Shown here: one piece after another, positions 18,894 to 26,397 of the stretch
How positions within the stretch are numbered: the stretch's first letter is position 1
Layout of the letters: every line of letters begins with the position of its first letter
The notes under the pieces: model-generated
The model's input: only the letters and a program-made list of their open reading frames with translations
The model's database searches: none
What the model was told of the DNA's origin: nothing
Assembly: GCF_001620265.1 (NCBI RefSeq)
Contig: NZ_CP012661.1
Location: forward strand, 2,294,001 to 2,358,000
Source: Frigidibacter mobilis
Lineage (GTDB): Bacteria > Pseudomonadota > Alphaproteobacteria > Rhodobacterales > Rhodobacteraceae
Length of the DNA: 64,000 nucleotides
Reading direction: 5' to 3'
Program-made: the position numbers and the translations under genes

Positions 18894-19213
18894 TTATAAC
18901 CCTCCCAGCCGGGACGTTTCGCCGTGATCGCCGCAATGATGTGCTCGGGCGGTTCGGAGGTTTGCGCCGGGTAGGTGCCGAACACCTCCAGCGTGGCGGT
19001 GCAGCGGGCGGCGAGGAACCACTTGCCGCAGCCATAGGCATGGCGCCAACGCTCGAAATGCACGCCCTTGGGGTTCTTGCGCGCGAACATGTAGGCCTCG
19101 AACGCCTCATCCGTGTCGCCGGGACCATAGCGCTTGAGATGCGCCTCGCCGCCGGGGGAGAGCTCGGTTTCCTCGGCACGGATGCCGCAATGGGGGCAGG
19201 TGAGGGTCAGCAT
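18890..19213 (-). CDS. soxD: Sarcosine oxidase subunit delta
   Basis: The 107-residue delta subunit carries a structural zinc. Its ligands are visible as CPHCG (Cys 6, Cys 9) and His/Cys in WRHAYGCGKWF. It starts 103 bp after an unrelated small gene that separates it from soxB; in most genomes soxD directly follows soxB. Four-base ATGA overlap with soxA. Confidence 0.96.
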   Translation of the reverse strand: MLTLTCPHCGIRAEETELSPGGEAHLKRYGPGDTDEAFEAYMFARKNPKGVHFERWRHAYGCGKWFLAARCTATLEVFGTYPAQTSEPPEHIIAAITAKRPGWEGYK

Positions 19214-19236
19214 GTCAGAGGGCCTGTCTGTGGCAG

Positions 19237-19293
19237 GCGCCGGGGGCTTCGCGCCCCCGGACCCCCGCGGGATATTTTTACCAGAACGAATGA
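19237..19293. repeat. Dispersed intergenic repeat, family 1, copy 1
   Basis: A GC hairpin (CCGGGGGC 19240-19247 with GCCCCCGG 19253-19260), then ACCCCCGCGGGATATTTTT and CCAGAACGAA. The same order, a GC hairpin followed by GGACCCCC, GATATTT and CCAGAACGAA, recurs at 28434-28490 between liuB and liuD. I recall comparable intergenic elements in Rhodobacteraceae genomes, but not a named family. Confidence 0.6.
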
Positions 19294-19315
19294 GGGGGCG
19301 GGCAAGATCACCATT

Positions 19316-19627
19316 TCAGATCCCACCCGACGAGTAGCCATACTGGGCGAGCCGCCGGTTCGAGACTTTTATATCGTCTGGCGTGAACAGATTGGCGAAC
19401 TCGGGACGAACGGCGACTGCCTCGACGGTCAGGTCCAGTCGCTTGAGTTCCCACAGTTTCGTGAACCCGTCAGAGGGTTTAGACGCGCGGATCAAAGACA
19501 GGCTTGCGTCATAAGCCCCGCGGTCAGCGACCATCTGAATGAAGGAGTGCGGTCGATAGGACGTCTCTTTCAAAGTTTGAGAGATCACGTCGTGAATTGC
19601 CGCTTCAAAGTCTTTTTGCTTGGCCAT
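19316..19627 (-). CDS. Unknown 103-residue protein inserted between soxB and soxD
   Basis: The start ATG at 19625-19627 shares one base with the soxB stop (TGATG), so it should be translated by coupling to soxB. The soluble, helical product has no signal peptide or membrane segment; conserved-looking stretches are SYRPHSFIQMVADRGAYDA, SDGFTKLWELKRLDLTVEA and a terminal RRLAQYGY. My hand count gives about 55% GC over 19321-19620, against about 75% in a 60-base stretch of neighbouring soxB, which suggests later arrival. I recall similar short proteins only as hypothetical proteins. It is not a known sarcosine oxidase subunit. Function unknown. Confidence 0.75.
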   Translation of the reverse strand: MAKQKDFEAAIHDVISQTLKETSYRPHSFIQMVADRGAYDASLSLIRASKPSDGFTKLWELKRLDLTVEAVAVRPEFANLFTPDDIKVSNRRLAQYGYSSGGI

Positions 19628-20874
19628 CAATGCGCCACCCCCGCCGCGACGCTTTCGTCGATGAAGCGGCCTTCCTTGAAGCGGTCGAGGCCGAACTCGG
19701 CAGCCAAAGGCCCCGGCTCGCCCTTGGCGACCAGCTCGGCCATTGCCCAGCCGGAGCCGGGGATGGCCTTGAAGCCGCCGGTCCCCCAGCCGCAATTGAC
19801 GAAGATGCCGCCGACCGGGGTTTTCGACAGGATCGGCGAGCGGTCGCCGGTCATGTCGACGATGCCGCCCCATTGGCGCAGCATCTTGAGGCGCGAGAGC
19901 ATCGGGAAGGTCTCGATCAGGGCGCGGGTGGTTTCCTCGATATGCTGCCAGGAGCCGCGCTGCGTGTAGTTGTTGAAGCCGTCGGTGCCGCCGCCGATCA
20001 CCATCTCGCCCTTGTCGGACTGGCTCATGTAGCCATGCACGGTGTTGGCCATCACGACGACATCCATGCAGGGCTTGATCGGTTCCGAGACGAGGGCCTG
20101 CAGGGCCATCGATTCAATCGGCAGGCGGAAGCCCGACATTTCGGCCAGCACCGAGGAATGCCCCGCAACGACGATGGCAAGCTTGGCGCAGTCGATGGCG
20201 CCCCTGGTGGTGTCGATGCCCTGGACCTGGCCGTTCAGGGTGCGAACGCCGGTCACCTCGCATTGCTGGATGATGTCCATGCCCATTGCCGAGCAGGCGC
20301 GGGCATAGCCCCAAGCCACCGCGTCATGGCGGGCGGTGCCGCCGCGGGCCTGGTAGAGCGCACCGAGCACCGGGTAGCGCGGGCCGTCGATATTCAGGAT
20401 CGGCACCAGTTCCTTGACCTTGGCGGGCTCGATCCATTCGGTCGTCACGCCCTGCAGGTTGTTGGCATAGACGGTGCGCCGGTAGCCGCGGACCTCATGA
20501 TGGGTCTGGGCAAGCATCAAGAGGCCGCGGGGGCTGAACATGACGTTGTAGTTCAGGTCCTGGCTGAGGCCTTCATAGAGGCTGCGGGCCTTTTCATAGA
20601 TCGCGGCGGAGGGGTCCTGCAGGTAGTTGGAGCGGATGATGGTGGTGTTGCGCCCGGTATTGCCGCCGCCGAGCCAGCCCTTCTCGATCACCGCGACATT
20701 GCGGATGCCGTGGTTCTTGCCGAGGTAATAGGCGGTGGCGAGGCCGTGGCCGCCGGCGCCGACGATGACCACGTCGTATTTCTTCTTGGGGGCCGGGCTT
20801 ATCCAGGCCCGCTCCCAGCCCGAATGCCAGCGCAGCGCCTCGCGTGCCACGGCGAAAACCGAATATCGCGTCAT
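19627..20874 (-). CDS. soxB: Sarcosine oxidase subunit beta
   Basis: Flavin-carrying catalytic subunit of heterotetrameric sarcosine oxidase. The 415-residue protein has the FAD dinucleotide fold near residues 34-60 (DVVIVGAGGHGLATAYYLG), then GWLGGGNTGRNTTIIRSNY, typical of the beta subunit, and a C-terminal GGIFVNCGWGTGGFKAIPGSG. It is the first gene of the operon; its divergent neighbour is ccmI, with 238 bp between. Confidence 0.97.
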   Translation of the reverse strand: MTRYSVFAVAREALRWHSGWERAWISPAPKKKYDVVIVGAGGHGLATAYYLGKNHGIRNVAVIEKGWLGGGNTGRNTTIIRSNYLQDPSAAIYEKARSLYEGLSQDLNYNVMFSPRGLLMLAQTHHEVRGYRRTVYANNLQGVTTEWIEPAKVKELVPILNIDGPRYPVLGALYQARGGTARHDAVAWGYARACSAMGMDIIQQCEVTGVRTLNGQVQGIDTTRGAIDCAKLAIVVAGHSSVLAEMSGFRLPIESMALQALVSEPIKPCMDVVVMANTVHGYMSQSDKGEMVIGGGTDGFNNYTQRGSWQHIEETTRALIETFPMLSRLKMLRQWGGIVDMTGDRSPILSKTPVGGIFVNCGWGTGGFKAIPGSGWAMAELVAKGEPGPLAAEFGLDRFKEGRFIDESVAAGVAH

Positions 20875-21112
20875 GTGCTGCCCCTTCTGCCCGGCCGAAT
20901 CTGCGGGGGCGCCCTGCCGGGCACCCTGCCCGCTTCATCGCCCTTCGACATCTGTGCGGCAGCGCGGCAAGCGGCGCAATCGGGAAGAATGCGACATGCC
21001 GGGCGGGCGGCGCTGCGACAGATCGCGCGGGCCGAGGCGGCGGCGCGGCGCAGTTCGGGCTTTTGCGCGGGGCCGCTTGGCCCTACATGAGGGCAGAGCC
21101 CGCGGAGGAAAC

Positions 21113-22333
21113 ATGCTGTTCTGGACCCTGACCATAGCCCTGGCCCTGGCCGTGGCCCTGTATCTGGCGCGCGCCTATATGCGCGGCCGCGGCACTGATG
21201 CGCCGGCCGCCGCCTATGACCTGCGGGTGTTCCGCGACCAGCTGGCCGAGATCGACCGCGATCTGGCCCGCGGCGTGCTGGCGCCCGAGGATGCCGAGCG
21301 GGCGCGCACCGAGGTGTCGCGGCGGATCATCGAGGCGGACCGGCAGGTGGGCGCCAGCCCGGCGCGGGCCGCTGGTCCCGGACCCTATGTGGTGGCGGTA
21401 TTCGGGGCGCTGGTGTTGGCGGGGTCGTTCTTCGTGTATCAGCAGCTTGGCGCGCCGGGCTATGACGACCTGCCGCTGGCGCGGCGGGTGGCGATGTCGG
21501 AAGAGCTGTATGGCTCGCGCCTGCCGCAGGCCGAGGCCGAGAAGACCGCGGCGCTGAACATGGCGCCGATGCCGCCCGCCGATCCGCGGATGGGCGAGCT
21601 GATGGACAAGCTGCGCAGCGCGGTGGCGGCGCGGCCCAATGACACCGAGGGGCTGGAACTGCTGGCGCGCAACGAGGCGGCGGTGGGCAATTACCGCGCC
21701 GCCTGGGAGGCGCAGCGGCGGCTGATCGCGCTGAAGGGCGTGGCGGCGACGGGCGAGGACCATGCGGCGCTGGCGGAGCTGATGATCCTGGCGGCGGGCG
21801 GCGTGGTATCCCCCGAGGCCGAAGCGGTGCTGGCGCGGGCGCTGGAGATGGATCCGCGCAACGGGTCTGCGCGCTATTTCCTGGGGCTGATGCTGGCGCA
21901 GGCGGGGCGGCCGGACCGCACCTTCAATGTCTGGCGCGGGCTGCTGGAAGAGGGGCCCGAGGATGCGCCCTGGATGCCACCGATCCGGGCGTCGATCGGC
22001 GAGCTGGCCTGGCTGGCCGGCGAGGAGGGCTATCAGCCGCCCTCGGCCGCCTCGCGCGGGCCGTCGGAGAGCGACATGCAGGCGGCGGCGGAGATGAGCC
22101 CCGAGGACCGCGACGCGATGATCCGCGGCATGGTCGAGGGGCTGAACGCGCGGCTGGCGGGCGAAGGCGGCACCTCGGACGACTGGGCGCGGCTGATCGG
22201 CGCGCTCGGGGTTCTGGGCGAGACCGAGCGGGCGGCAGCGATCTGGTCCGAGGCCGAGGATATCTTCGCCGCCTCGCCGGACGATCTGGAAAAGGTGGCC
22301 GCCGCGGCCCGGGCCGCAGGCGTGCTGCAGTGA
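21113..22333 (+). CDS. ccmI: Cytochrome c biogenesis protein CcmI
   Basis: CcmI holds apocytochrome c for heme attachment by the Ccm machinery. The 406-residue protein begins with a membrane helix (MLFWTLTIALALAVALYLARAY), a cytoplasmic loop with the hallmark YDLRVFRDQLAEIDRDLARG, a second helix (VVAVFGALVLAGSFFVY), and a periplasmic TPR-rich half. ATG 21113 follows GGAGGAA with good spacing. The frame is open far upstream (to 20735) but that part is antisense to soxB. Four-base overlap with ruvX. Confidence 0.93.
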   Translation: MLFWTLTIALALAVALYLARAYMRGRGTDAPAAAYDLRVFRDQLAEIDRDLARGVLAPEDAERARTEVSRRIIEADRQVGASPARAAGPGPYVVAVFGALVLAGSFFVYQQLGAPGYDDLPLARRVAMSEELYGSRLPQAEAEKTAALNMAPMPPADPRMGELMDKLRSAVAARPNDTEGLELLARNEAAVGNYRAAWEAQRRLIALKGVAATGEDHAALAELMILAAGGVVSPEAEAVLARALEMDPRNGSARYFLGLMLAQAGRPDRTFNVWRGLLEEGPEDAPWMPPIRASIGELAWLAGEEGYQPPSAASRGPSESDMQAAAEMSPEDRDAMIRGMVEGLNARLAGEGGTSDDWARLIGALGVLGETERAAAIWSEAEDIFAASPDDLEKVAAAARAAGVLQ

Positions 22334-22806
22334 TCTGCGAGACGATGGCCGAGTTCGCCGCGGCGCTGCCGCCGATGCGGGCGCTGGCGGGGCTGGACCT
22401 TGGCACCAAGACCATCGGCGTCGCGGTGTCAGACCGCTTCCGCAGCGTCGCCTCGCCCCTGCACACGATCCGGCGCGAGAAGTTCACGCTCGATGCCGCA
22501 CAGGTGCTGAAGATCGCGGCGGAGCGCGAGCTTGGCGGGCTGATTCTGGGACTGCCATTCAACATGGATGGCTCCGAGGGGCCGCGCTGCCAATCGACCC
22601 GCGCCTTTGCCCGCAACCTCAGCCGGCTGACGGAGCTGCCGATCGGCTATTGGGATGAACGCCTGTCCACCGTCGCCGCCGAACGGGCGCTGCTGGAGGC
22701 GGATACGTCGCGCAAGCGTCGCGCCGAGGTGATCGACCATGTGGCGGCCGGGTATATCCTGCAAGGGGCGCTGGACCGGCTGGCGCATCTGGGGCGGCAC
22801 GGATGA
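22330..22806 (+). CDS. ruvX: Putative Holliday junction resolvase / pre-16S rRNA nuclease YqgF
   Basis: RNase H-like nuclease of the YqgF/RuvX family; the E. coli protein finishes 16S rRNA 5' ends. The 158-residue product has the first catalytic Asp in GLDLGTKTIGVAVSD, GLPFNMDGSEG, the DERLSTVAAERAL block and a final DHVAAGYILQGALD. It starts with GTG at 22330 in a 4-base overlap with ccmI. Confidence 0.93.
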   Translation: MICETMAEFAAALPPMRALAGLDLGTKTIGVAVSDRFRSVASPLHTIRREKFTLDAAQVLKIAAERELGGLILGLPFNMDGSEGPRCQSTRAFARNLSRLTELPIGYWDERLSTVAAERALLEADTSRKRRAEVIDHVAAGYILQGALDRLAHLGRHG

Positions 22807-23042
22807 TGGATGATATCTGGAAACGCGACGAGATCGAGAGCCCCTGTGTGAAGCTCTGCGTGATGCACCCGGCCGAAGGGATCTGCATGGGCTGCTATCG
22901 TACGCTGACGGAAATCGGAGGCTGGAGCGGCATGAGCGCCGAAGCGCGGCGGGCGGTGATGGCAGAGCTGCCCTCGCGCGCGCCAAGGGTTGCCGGTGCG
23001 CGGCGCGGCGGGCGTGAGGGGCGGATGCGGCGCGAGGGCTGA
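22803..23042 (+). CDS. DUF1289 domain protein
   Basis: A 79-residue protein with four cysteines in the DUF1289 pattern SPCVKLC (Cys 15, 19) and CMGCYRT (Cys 28, 31), probably a small metal site, then GWSGMSAEARRAVMAELP. The C-terminal tail is Arg/Gly-rich. It overlaps ruvX by four bases (ATGA). Function of the family is not established. Confidence 0.9.
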   Translation: MMDDIWKRDEIESPCVKLCVMHPAEGICMGCYRTLTEIGGWSGMSAEARRAVMAELPSRAPRVAGARRGGREGRMRREG

Positions 23043-23052
23043 CGCCTTCGGG

Positions 23053-23871
23053 TCAATACCCGAGCGCCTTGCGCAGCATGTTCAGCGCCACCGCCGCCAG
23101 AAACACCGCGAACACCCGTTTCAGCGGCCTCGGGTTCATCCTGTGTGCCAGCGCGGCGCCCATCGGGGCGGTGATGAGCGTCATGGCGATGGTGAGGGCA
23201 AAGGCGGGCAGGTTGACGGCGCCGATGGTGTAGGGCGGCGCGTCCGCCACCGGGACCAGCAGGAAAGCGGCTGCCGAGGGCAGCGCGATGGTGATGCCAA
23301 AGCCCGCCGCGGTGGCGACGGCGCGGTGGATCGGCACGTTGTAGAGCGTCATCAGCGGCACGCCGAAGCTGCCGCCGCCAATGCCCATCAGCACCGACAG
23401 GAAGCCGACCGCCCCCGACAGCGGTACCCGCACGGCAAGGCCCGGCATCTGCGGCCCCAGCCGCCAGTGATCGCGGCCAAGCGCCATGTAGAGCGACACC
23501 GTCAGCGCCAGCAGCCCGAAGATCGCCTGCAAGGCTTGCGTGCGCAGTTGCGCCACCACCAGCACCCCGACCAGCGCGCCAAGCGCGATGCCCGGCGCCC
23601 AGTGGCGCAGGATCTGCCAGTCGACCGCGCCCTTGCGGTTGTGCGACATCACCGAGCGGGCGGAGGTGACGATGATCGTGGCCAGCGAAGTGGCAAGGCA
23701 GATCCCCATCAGCCCCGGCCCGCCATAGCCAAGCCCGGTGAAGATGTAGAAATAGGCCGGTACCAGCACGATGCCGCCGCCCACGCCCAGAAGCCCGGCG
23801 ACCAGCCCGGCGAGCGCCCCGGTGACGAGCAGCAGCGCCAGCATCGGTAGAAGTGTAGCGAGGTCCGGCAT
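23053..23871 (-). CDS. TauE/SafE-family membrane transporter (putative sulfite/organosulfonate exporter)
   Basis: A 272-residue protein with about eight helices and the family's two repeated loops: GLVAGLLGVGGGIVLVPAYFY in the first half and GFLSVLMGIGGGSFGVPLMTLYN in the second. I chose ATG 23871, which gives the normal N-terminal helix and has AGGA 9 bases upstream. It converges with the DUF1289 gene. The substrate cannot be read from sequence. Confidence 0.88.
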   Translation of the reverse strand: MPDLATLLPMLALLLVTGALAGLVAGLLGVGGGIVLVPAYFYIFTGLGYGGPGLMGICLATSLATIIVTSARSVMSHNRKGAVDWQILRHWAPGIALGALVGVLVVAQLRTQALQAIFGLLALTVSLYMALGRDHWRLGPQMPGLAVRVPLSGAVGFLSVLMGIGGGSFGVPLMTLYNVPIHRAVATAAGFGITIALPSAAAFLLVPVADAPPYTIGAVNLPAFALTIAMTLITAPMGAALAHRMNPRPLKRVFAVFLAAVALNMLRKALGY

Positions 23872-23990
23872 CGGCGCGCATCCTGTGTCCTGTTCGGCCC
23901 CAGACCTAGCGCAAGCGCGGGCGGGGGGGAAGGTGGGGTGGACGGGGCACATGATGCTTGGCGGCAGGTCGGGAATTCAGGCGCCCCGGA

Positions 23991-24049
23991 GACGCAAGCC
24001 GCAGGGTAAACAGAGGGTGCGGCCTGGACTGACGGTGCCAAACTCTGAA
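23991..24049. repeat. Dispersed intergenic repeat, family 2, copy A
   Basis: The blocks CGCAAGCCG.AGGG.AA and GGTGCCAAA.TCTG occur here in the same order and at almost the same spacing as at 32277-32334. Both copies lie in the gap downstream of a leftward gene (liuC here, degT there). The rest of the gap (23872-24106) shows nothing else I can name. Confidence 0.5.
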
Positions 24050-24106
24050 GGCCAAGGCGGTGCATCACGCCATAGGGCAGCGCCGAGTGAATGGGAGACC
24101 CCCGCC

Positions 24107-24886
24107 CTACCCCCAGCCCGGCTTGCGCTTGTCGAAGAAGGCAGCGATGCCCTCTGCCGCCTCGGGGCTTTCCCAGCGGGCGACGAGGGCGGCGATGCTG
24201 GCCTCGATCTCGGCGCTGCCGATGGGCGGGCCGAGACGGCGGGCCAGCGCCTTGGCCTCGGCCACCGCGCCCGGCGCGCAGGCGAGGTAGGGCGCGACCT
24301 CGGCCTCGACCGCGGCATCGAGGTCCCCGGGCGGCACGGCGCGGGCGGCGAGGCCAAGCGTCACCGCCTCGGCAGCGCCGAACAGCCGCGCCGACATGAA
24401 CACCCGCCGCGCCATCGCCTCGCCCATCCGCGCCAGCACATAGGGGCCGATGGTGGCCGGGATCAGCCCCAGCCGCGTCTCGGTCAGGCCAAAGCGCGCC
24501 GTGTCGGCGGCAATGGCCACATCGCAGACCGACATCATGCCGATGCCGCCACCAAAGGCATTGCCGTGGATGCGCCCGATCAGCGGCTTGGGGCAGAGGT
24601 TCAACGCGTTCAGCATCATGGCGAGCGCCCGCGCGCCGGCGGCCCGCGTCGGGCCATCGGCGGCGATCTGGGCGCGCATCCAGGCCAGATCACCCCCTGC
24701 GCAGAAACTGTCCCCGGCGCCCGCCAGAACCACCACCCGCACCGCAGGATCGGCGCCAAGCGCGTGGGCGGCCTGGGTCAGCTCGTCGATCATCGCGGCA
24801 TCAAGGGCGTTGTGCTTGCCCGGCCGGTTCAGCGTCAGCCGGGCCACGCCGCGCGCGTCGGTGGTTATCGTCAGCGTGTCATACAT
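24107..24886 (-). CDS. liuC: Enoyl-CoA hydratase family, probable methylglutaconyl-CoA hydratase
   Basis: Crotonase-fold enzyme of 259 residues: oxyanion-hole segments LAGAGDSFCAGGDLAWM and GRIHGNAFGGGIGMMSVCDVAIA, with a Glu in FGLTETRLGLIPATIG. The last gene of a leucine-degradation run, so hydration of 3-methylglutaconyl-CoA to HMG-CoA is the likely reaction. I prefer ATG 24886, with AAGGGG 6 bases upstream; ATG 24892 is in frame. The start overlaps the liuE end. Other enoyl-CoA substrates cannot be excluded. Confidence 0.85.
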   Translation of the reverse strand: MYDTLTITTDARGVARLTLNRPGKHNALDAAMIDELTQAAHALGADPAVRVVVLAGAGDSFCAGGDLAWMRAQIAADGPTRAAGARALAMMLNALNLCPKPLIGRIHGNAFGGGIGMMSVCDVAIAADTARFGLTETRLGLIPATIGPYVLARMGEAMARRVFMSARLFGAAEAVTLGLAARAVPPGDLDAAVEAEVAPYLACAPGAVAEAKALARRLGPPIGSAEIEASIAALVARWESPEAAEGIAAFFDKRKPGWG

Positions 24887-25748
24887 GGTCATCCCCTTGC
24901 CCCCGCATCGCCTGGGCCATTGCCGCGGCTTCGTGAACCACCGCCATGTCGAGCCCGGTCGGGTGCCCCAGTTCCGCCAGGCGCGCGGCCACCCGTTCGG
25001 TCGCCACATTGCCCTTGGCGCCGGGGGCATAGGGGCAGCCACCAAGCCCGCCCACCGCCGCGTCGAACACCCGCAGCCCCATGTCCAGCGAGACCTCGAT
25101 ATTCTGCAGCGCGCGGCCTGCCGTATCGTGGAAATGCCCCGCCAGCTGCGCCGCCGGCACCTCCTGCAGCACCGCCTGCAGCATCGCGGCCACGGCCTCG
25201 GGGGTGGCCCGGCCGATGGTGTCGCCCAGGCTGATCCCGGTGCAGCCCATTGCCAGCAGCGCCGCCGCGACCCGCGCCACCGCCCCCGGCGCCACCGCGC
25301 CGTCATAGGGGCAGTCGGTCACGACCGAGACATAGCCGCGCACCGGGATGCCGTCGGCCCTGGCCGCCTCCATCACCGGGGCAAAGCGCGCAAGGCTCTC
25401 GGCGATGGTGCAGTTGAGGTTGGCGCGGCTGAAGCCTTCCGAGGCGGCGGCGAAGACCGCGACCGCATCGGCCCGGGCGGCGCGGGCGCCCTCATAGCCC
25501 TTCAGGTTGGGGGTCAGCGCCGAATAGGCGACGCCGGGCGCGCGGGTGATGCCGGCCAGCACCTCGGCGCCGTCGGCCATCTGCGGCACCCAGCGGGGCG
25601 AGACGAAGCTGGCGACCTCGATCTGCCGGAAGCCGGCGCGCGACAGGCAATCGACCAGCGCGATCTTTTCGGCGGCGGGGATCATCCGGGATTCGTTCTG
25701 CAGCCCGTCGCGGGGGCCGACCTCGAAGATCTGGACGGGATCAGGCAT
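24879..25748 (-). CDS. liuE: Hydroxymethylglutaryl-CoA lyase
   Basis: Cleaves HMG-CoA to acetoacetate and acetyl-CoA, the last step of leucine breakdown. The 289-residue TIM barrel shows EVGPRDGLQNES at the start, ASFVSPRWVPQMAD, the metal-binding HFHDT and the signature GGLGGCPYAPGAKGNVATE with its catalytic Cys. I chose ATG 25748 (MPDPVQIFEVG), overlapping the GST stop by 8 bases; codons up to 25805 are a Pro/Arg-rich antisense-like stretch. Confidence 0.95.
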   Translation of the reverse strand: MPDPVQIFEVGPRDGLQNESRMIPAAEKIALVDCLSRAGFRQIEVASFVSPRWVPQMADGAEVLAGITRAPGVAYSALTPNLKGYEGARAARADAVAVFAAASEGFSRANLNCTIAESLARFAPVMEAARADGIPVRGYVSVVTDCPYDGAVAPGAVARVAAALLAMGCTGISLGDTIGRATPEAVAAMLQAVLQEVPAAQLAGHFHDTAGRALQNIEVSLDMGLRVFDAAVGGLGGCPYAPGAKGNVATERVAARLAELGHPTGLDMAVVHEAAAMAQAMRGQGDDHV

Positions 25749-26397
25749 GGGGCGTCTCCTCGGGCGGGGGGTAGAAGGCCTGGGTGTAGATCGCGGCGGC
25801 GCCATCGCGGGCGGCGGCGCGCCGGAAGGCGGGGCGGGCGGCGATGCGCTCCAGCCAGCCCGCGACGCGGGGCAGCCGGTCCAGCGCGGTGAAGCGCTGG
25901 CCGATCAGCGCGCCATAGGACACGGCGATATCGGCAGCGCTGAAGCCCGAGGCCAGCAGCCAGTCGCCCGCCATCCGCCGCTCCACCCCCTCCAGCGCCT
26001 TCTCCAGCCGCTTCGCCTCCAGCCGCATCACGGTGGGGCTGCGCATGGAGGGATCGCGCAGGATGATGTGGTGCTGGGTCAGGTTGGCGACATGCGAGCC
26101 GACGGTTTCGGCATAGTGCAGCCATTCCAGCCAGTCGGGCCGTTCCCCTGCGGTGCCGGTCAGCGCGCCACGGGTCTCGGCGAGGTATTGCAGGATGGCA
26201 CCGGATTCGCTCAGGCAGCGCCCGTCGATCTCCAGCGCCGGAACCCGGCCTGCGGGGGAGAGGGCGAGATAGGCGGGCTCGCGCAGGGAGCGGTCGAAGA
26301 AGGAATGCGGGACCAGCTCGAACTCCAGCCCCAGCTCCTCCAGCATCCACAGCACCCGGAACGACCGGGTCTGCGCGACATGGTGCAGGCGGATCAT
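25741..26397 (-). CDS. Glutathione S-transferase family protein inside the liu operon
   Basis: A 218-residue GST: thioredoxin-like N-domain (RLHHVAQTRSFRVLWMLEELG, SPAGRVPALEIDG, LSESGAILQYLAE) and a helical C-domain (ASGFSAADIAVSYGALIG). It overlaps liuD by four bases and liuE by eight, so it is co-expressed with leucine catabolism. GSTs are not part of the known pathway; detoxifying a reactive enoyl-CoA intermediate is a guess. Confidence 0.9.
   Translation of the reverse strand: MIRLHHVAQTRSFRVLWMLEELGLEFELVPHSFFDRSLREPAYLALSPAGRVPALEIDGRCLSESGAILQYLAETRGALTGTAGERPDWLEWLHYAETVGSHVANLTQHHIILRDPSMRSPTVMRLEAKRLEKALEGVERRMAGDWLLASGFSAADIAVSYGALIGQRFTALDRLPRVAGWLERIAARPAFRRAAARDGAAAIYTQAFYPPPEETPHA

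Noticed and set aside
19237..19293. Remnant of an insertion sequence carrying the orphan sox-operon gene
   Set aside because: No transposase fragment, terminal inverted repeats or target duplications are visible; only a short intergenic repeat on one side.
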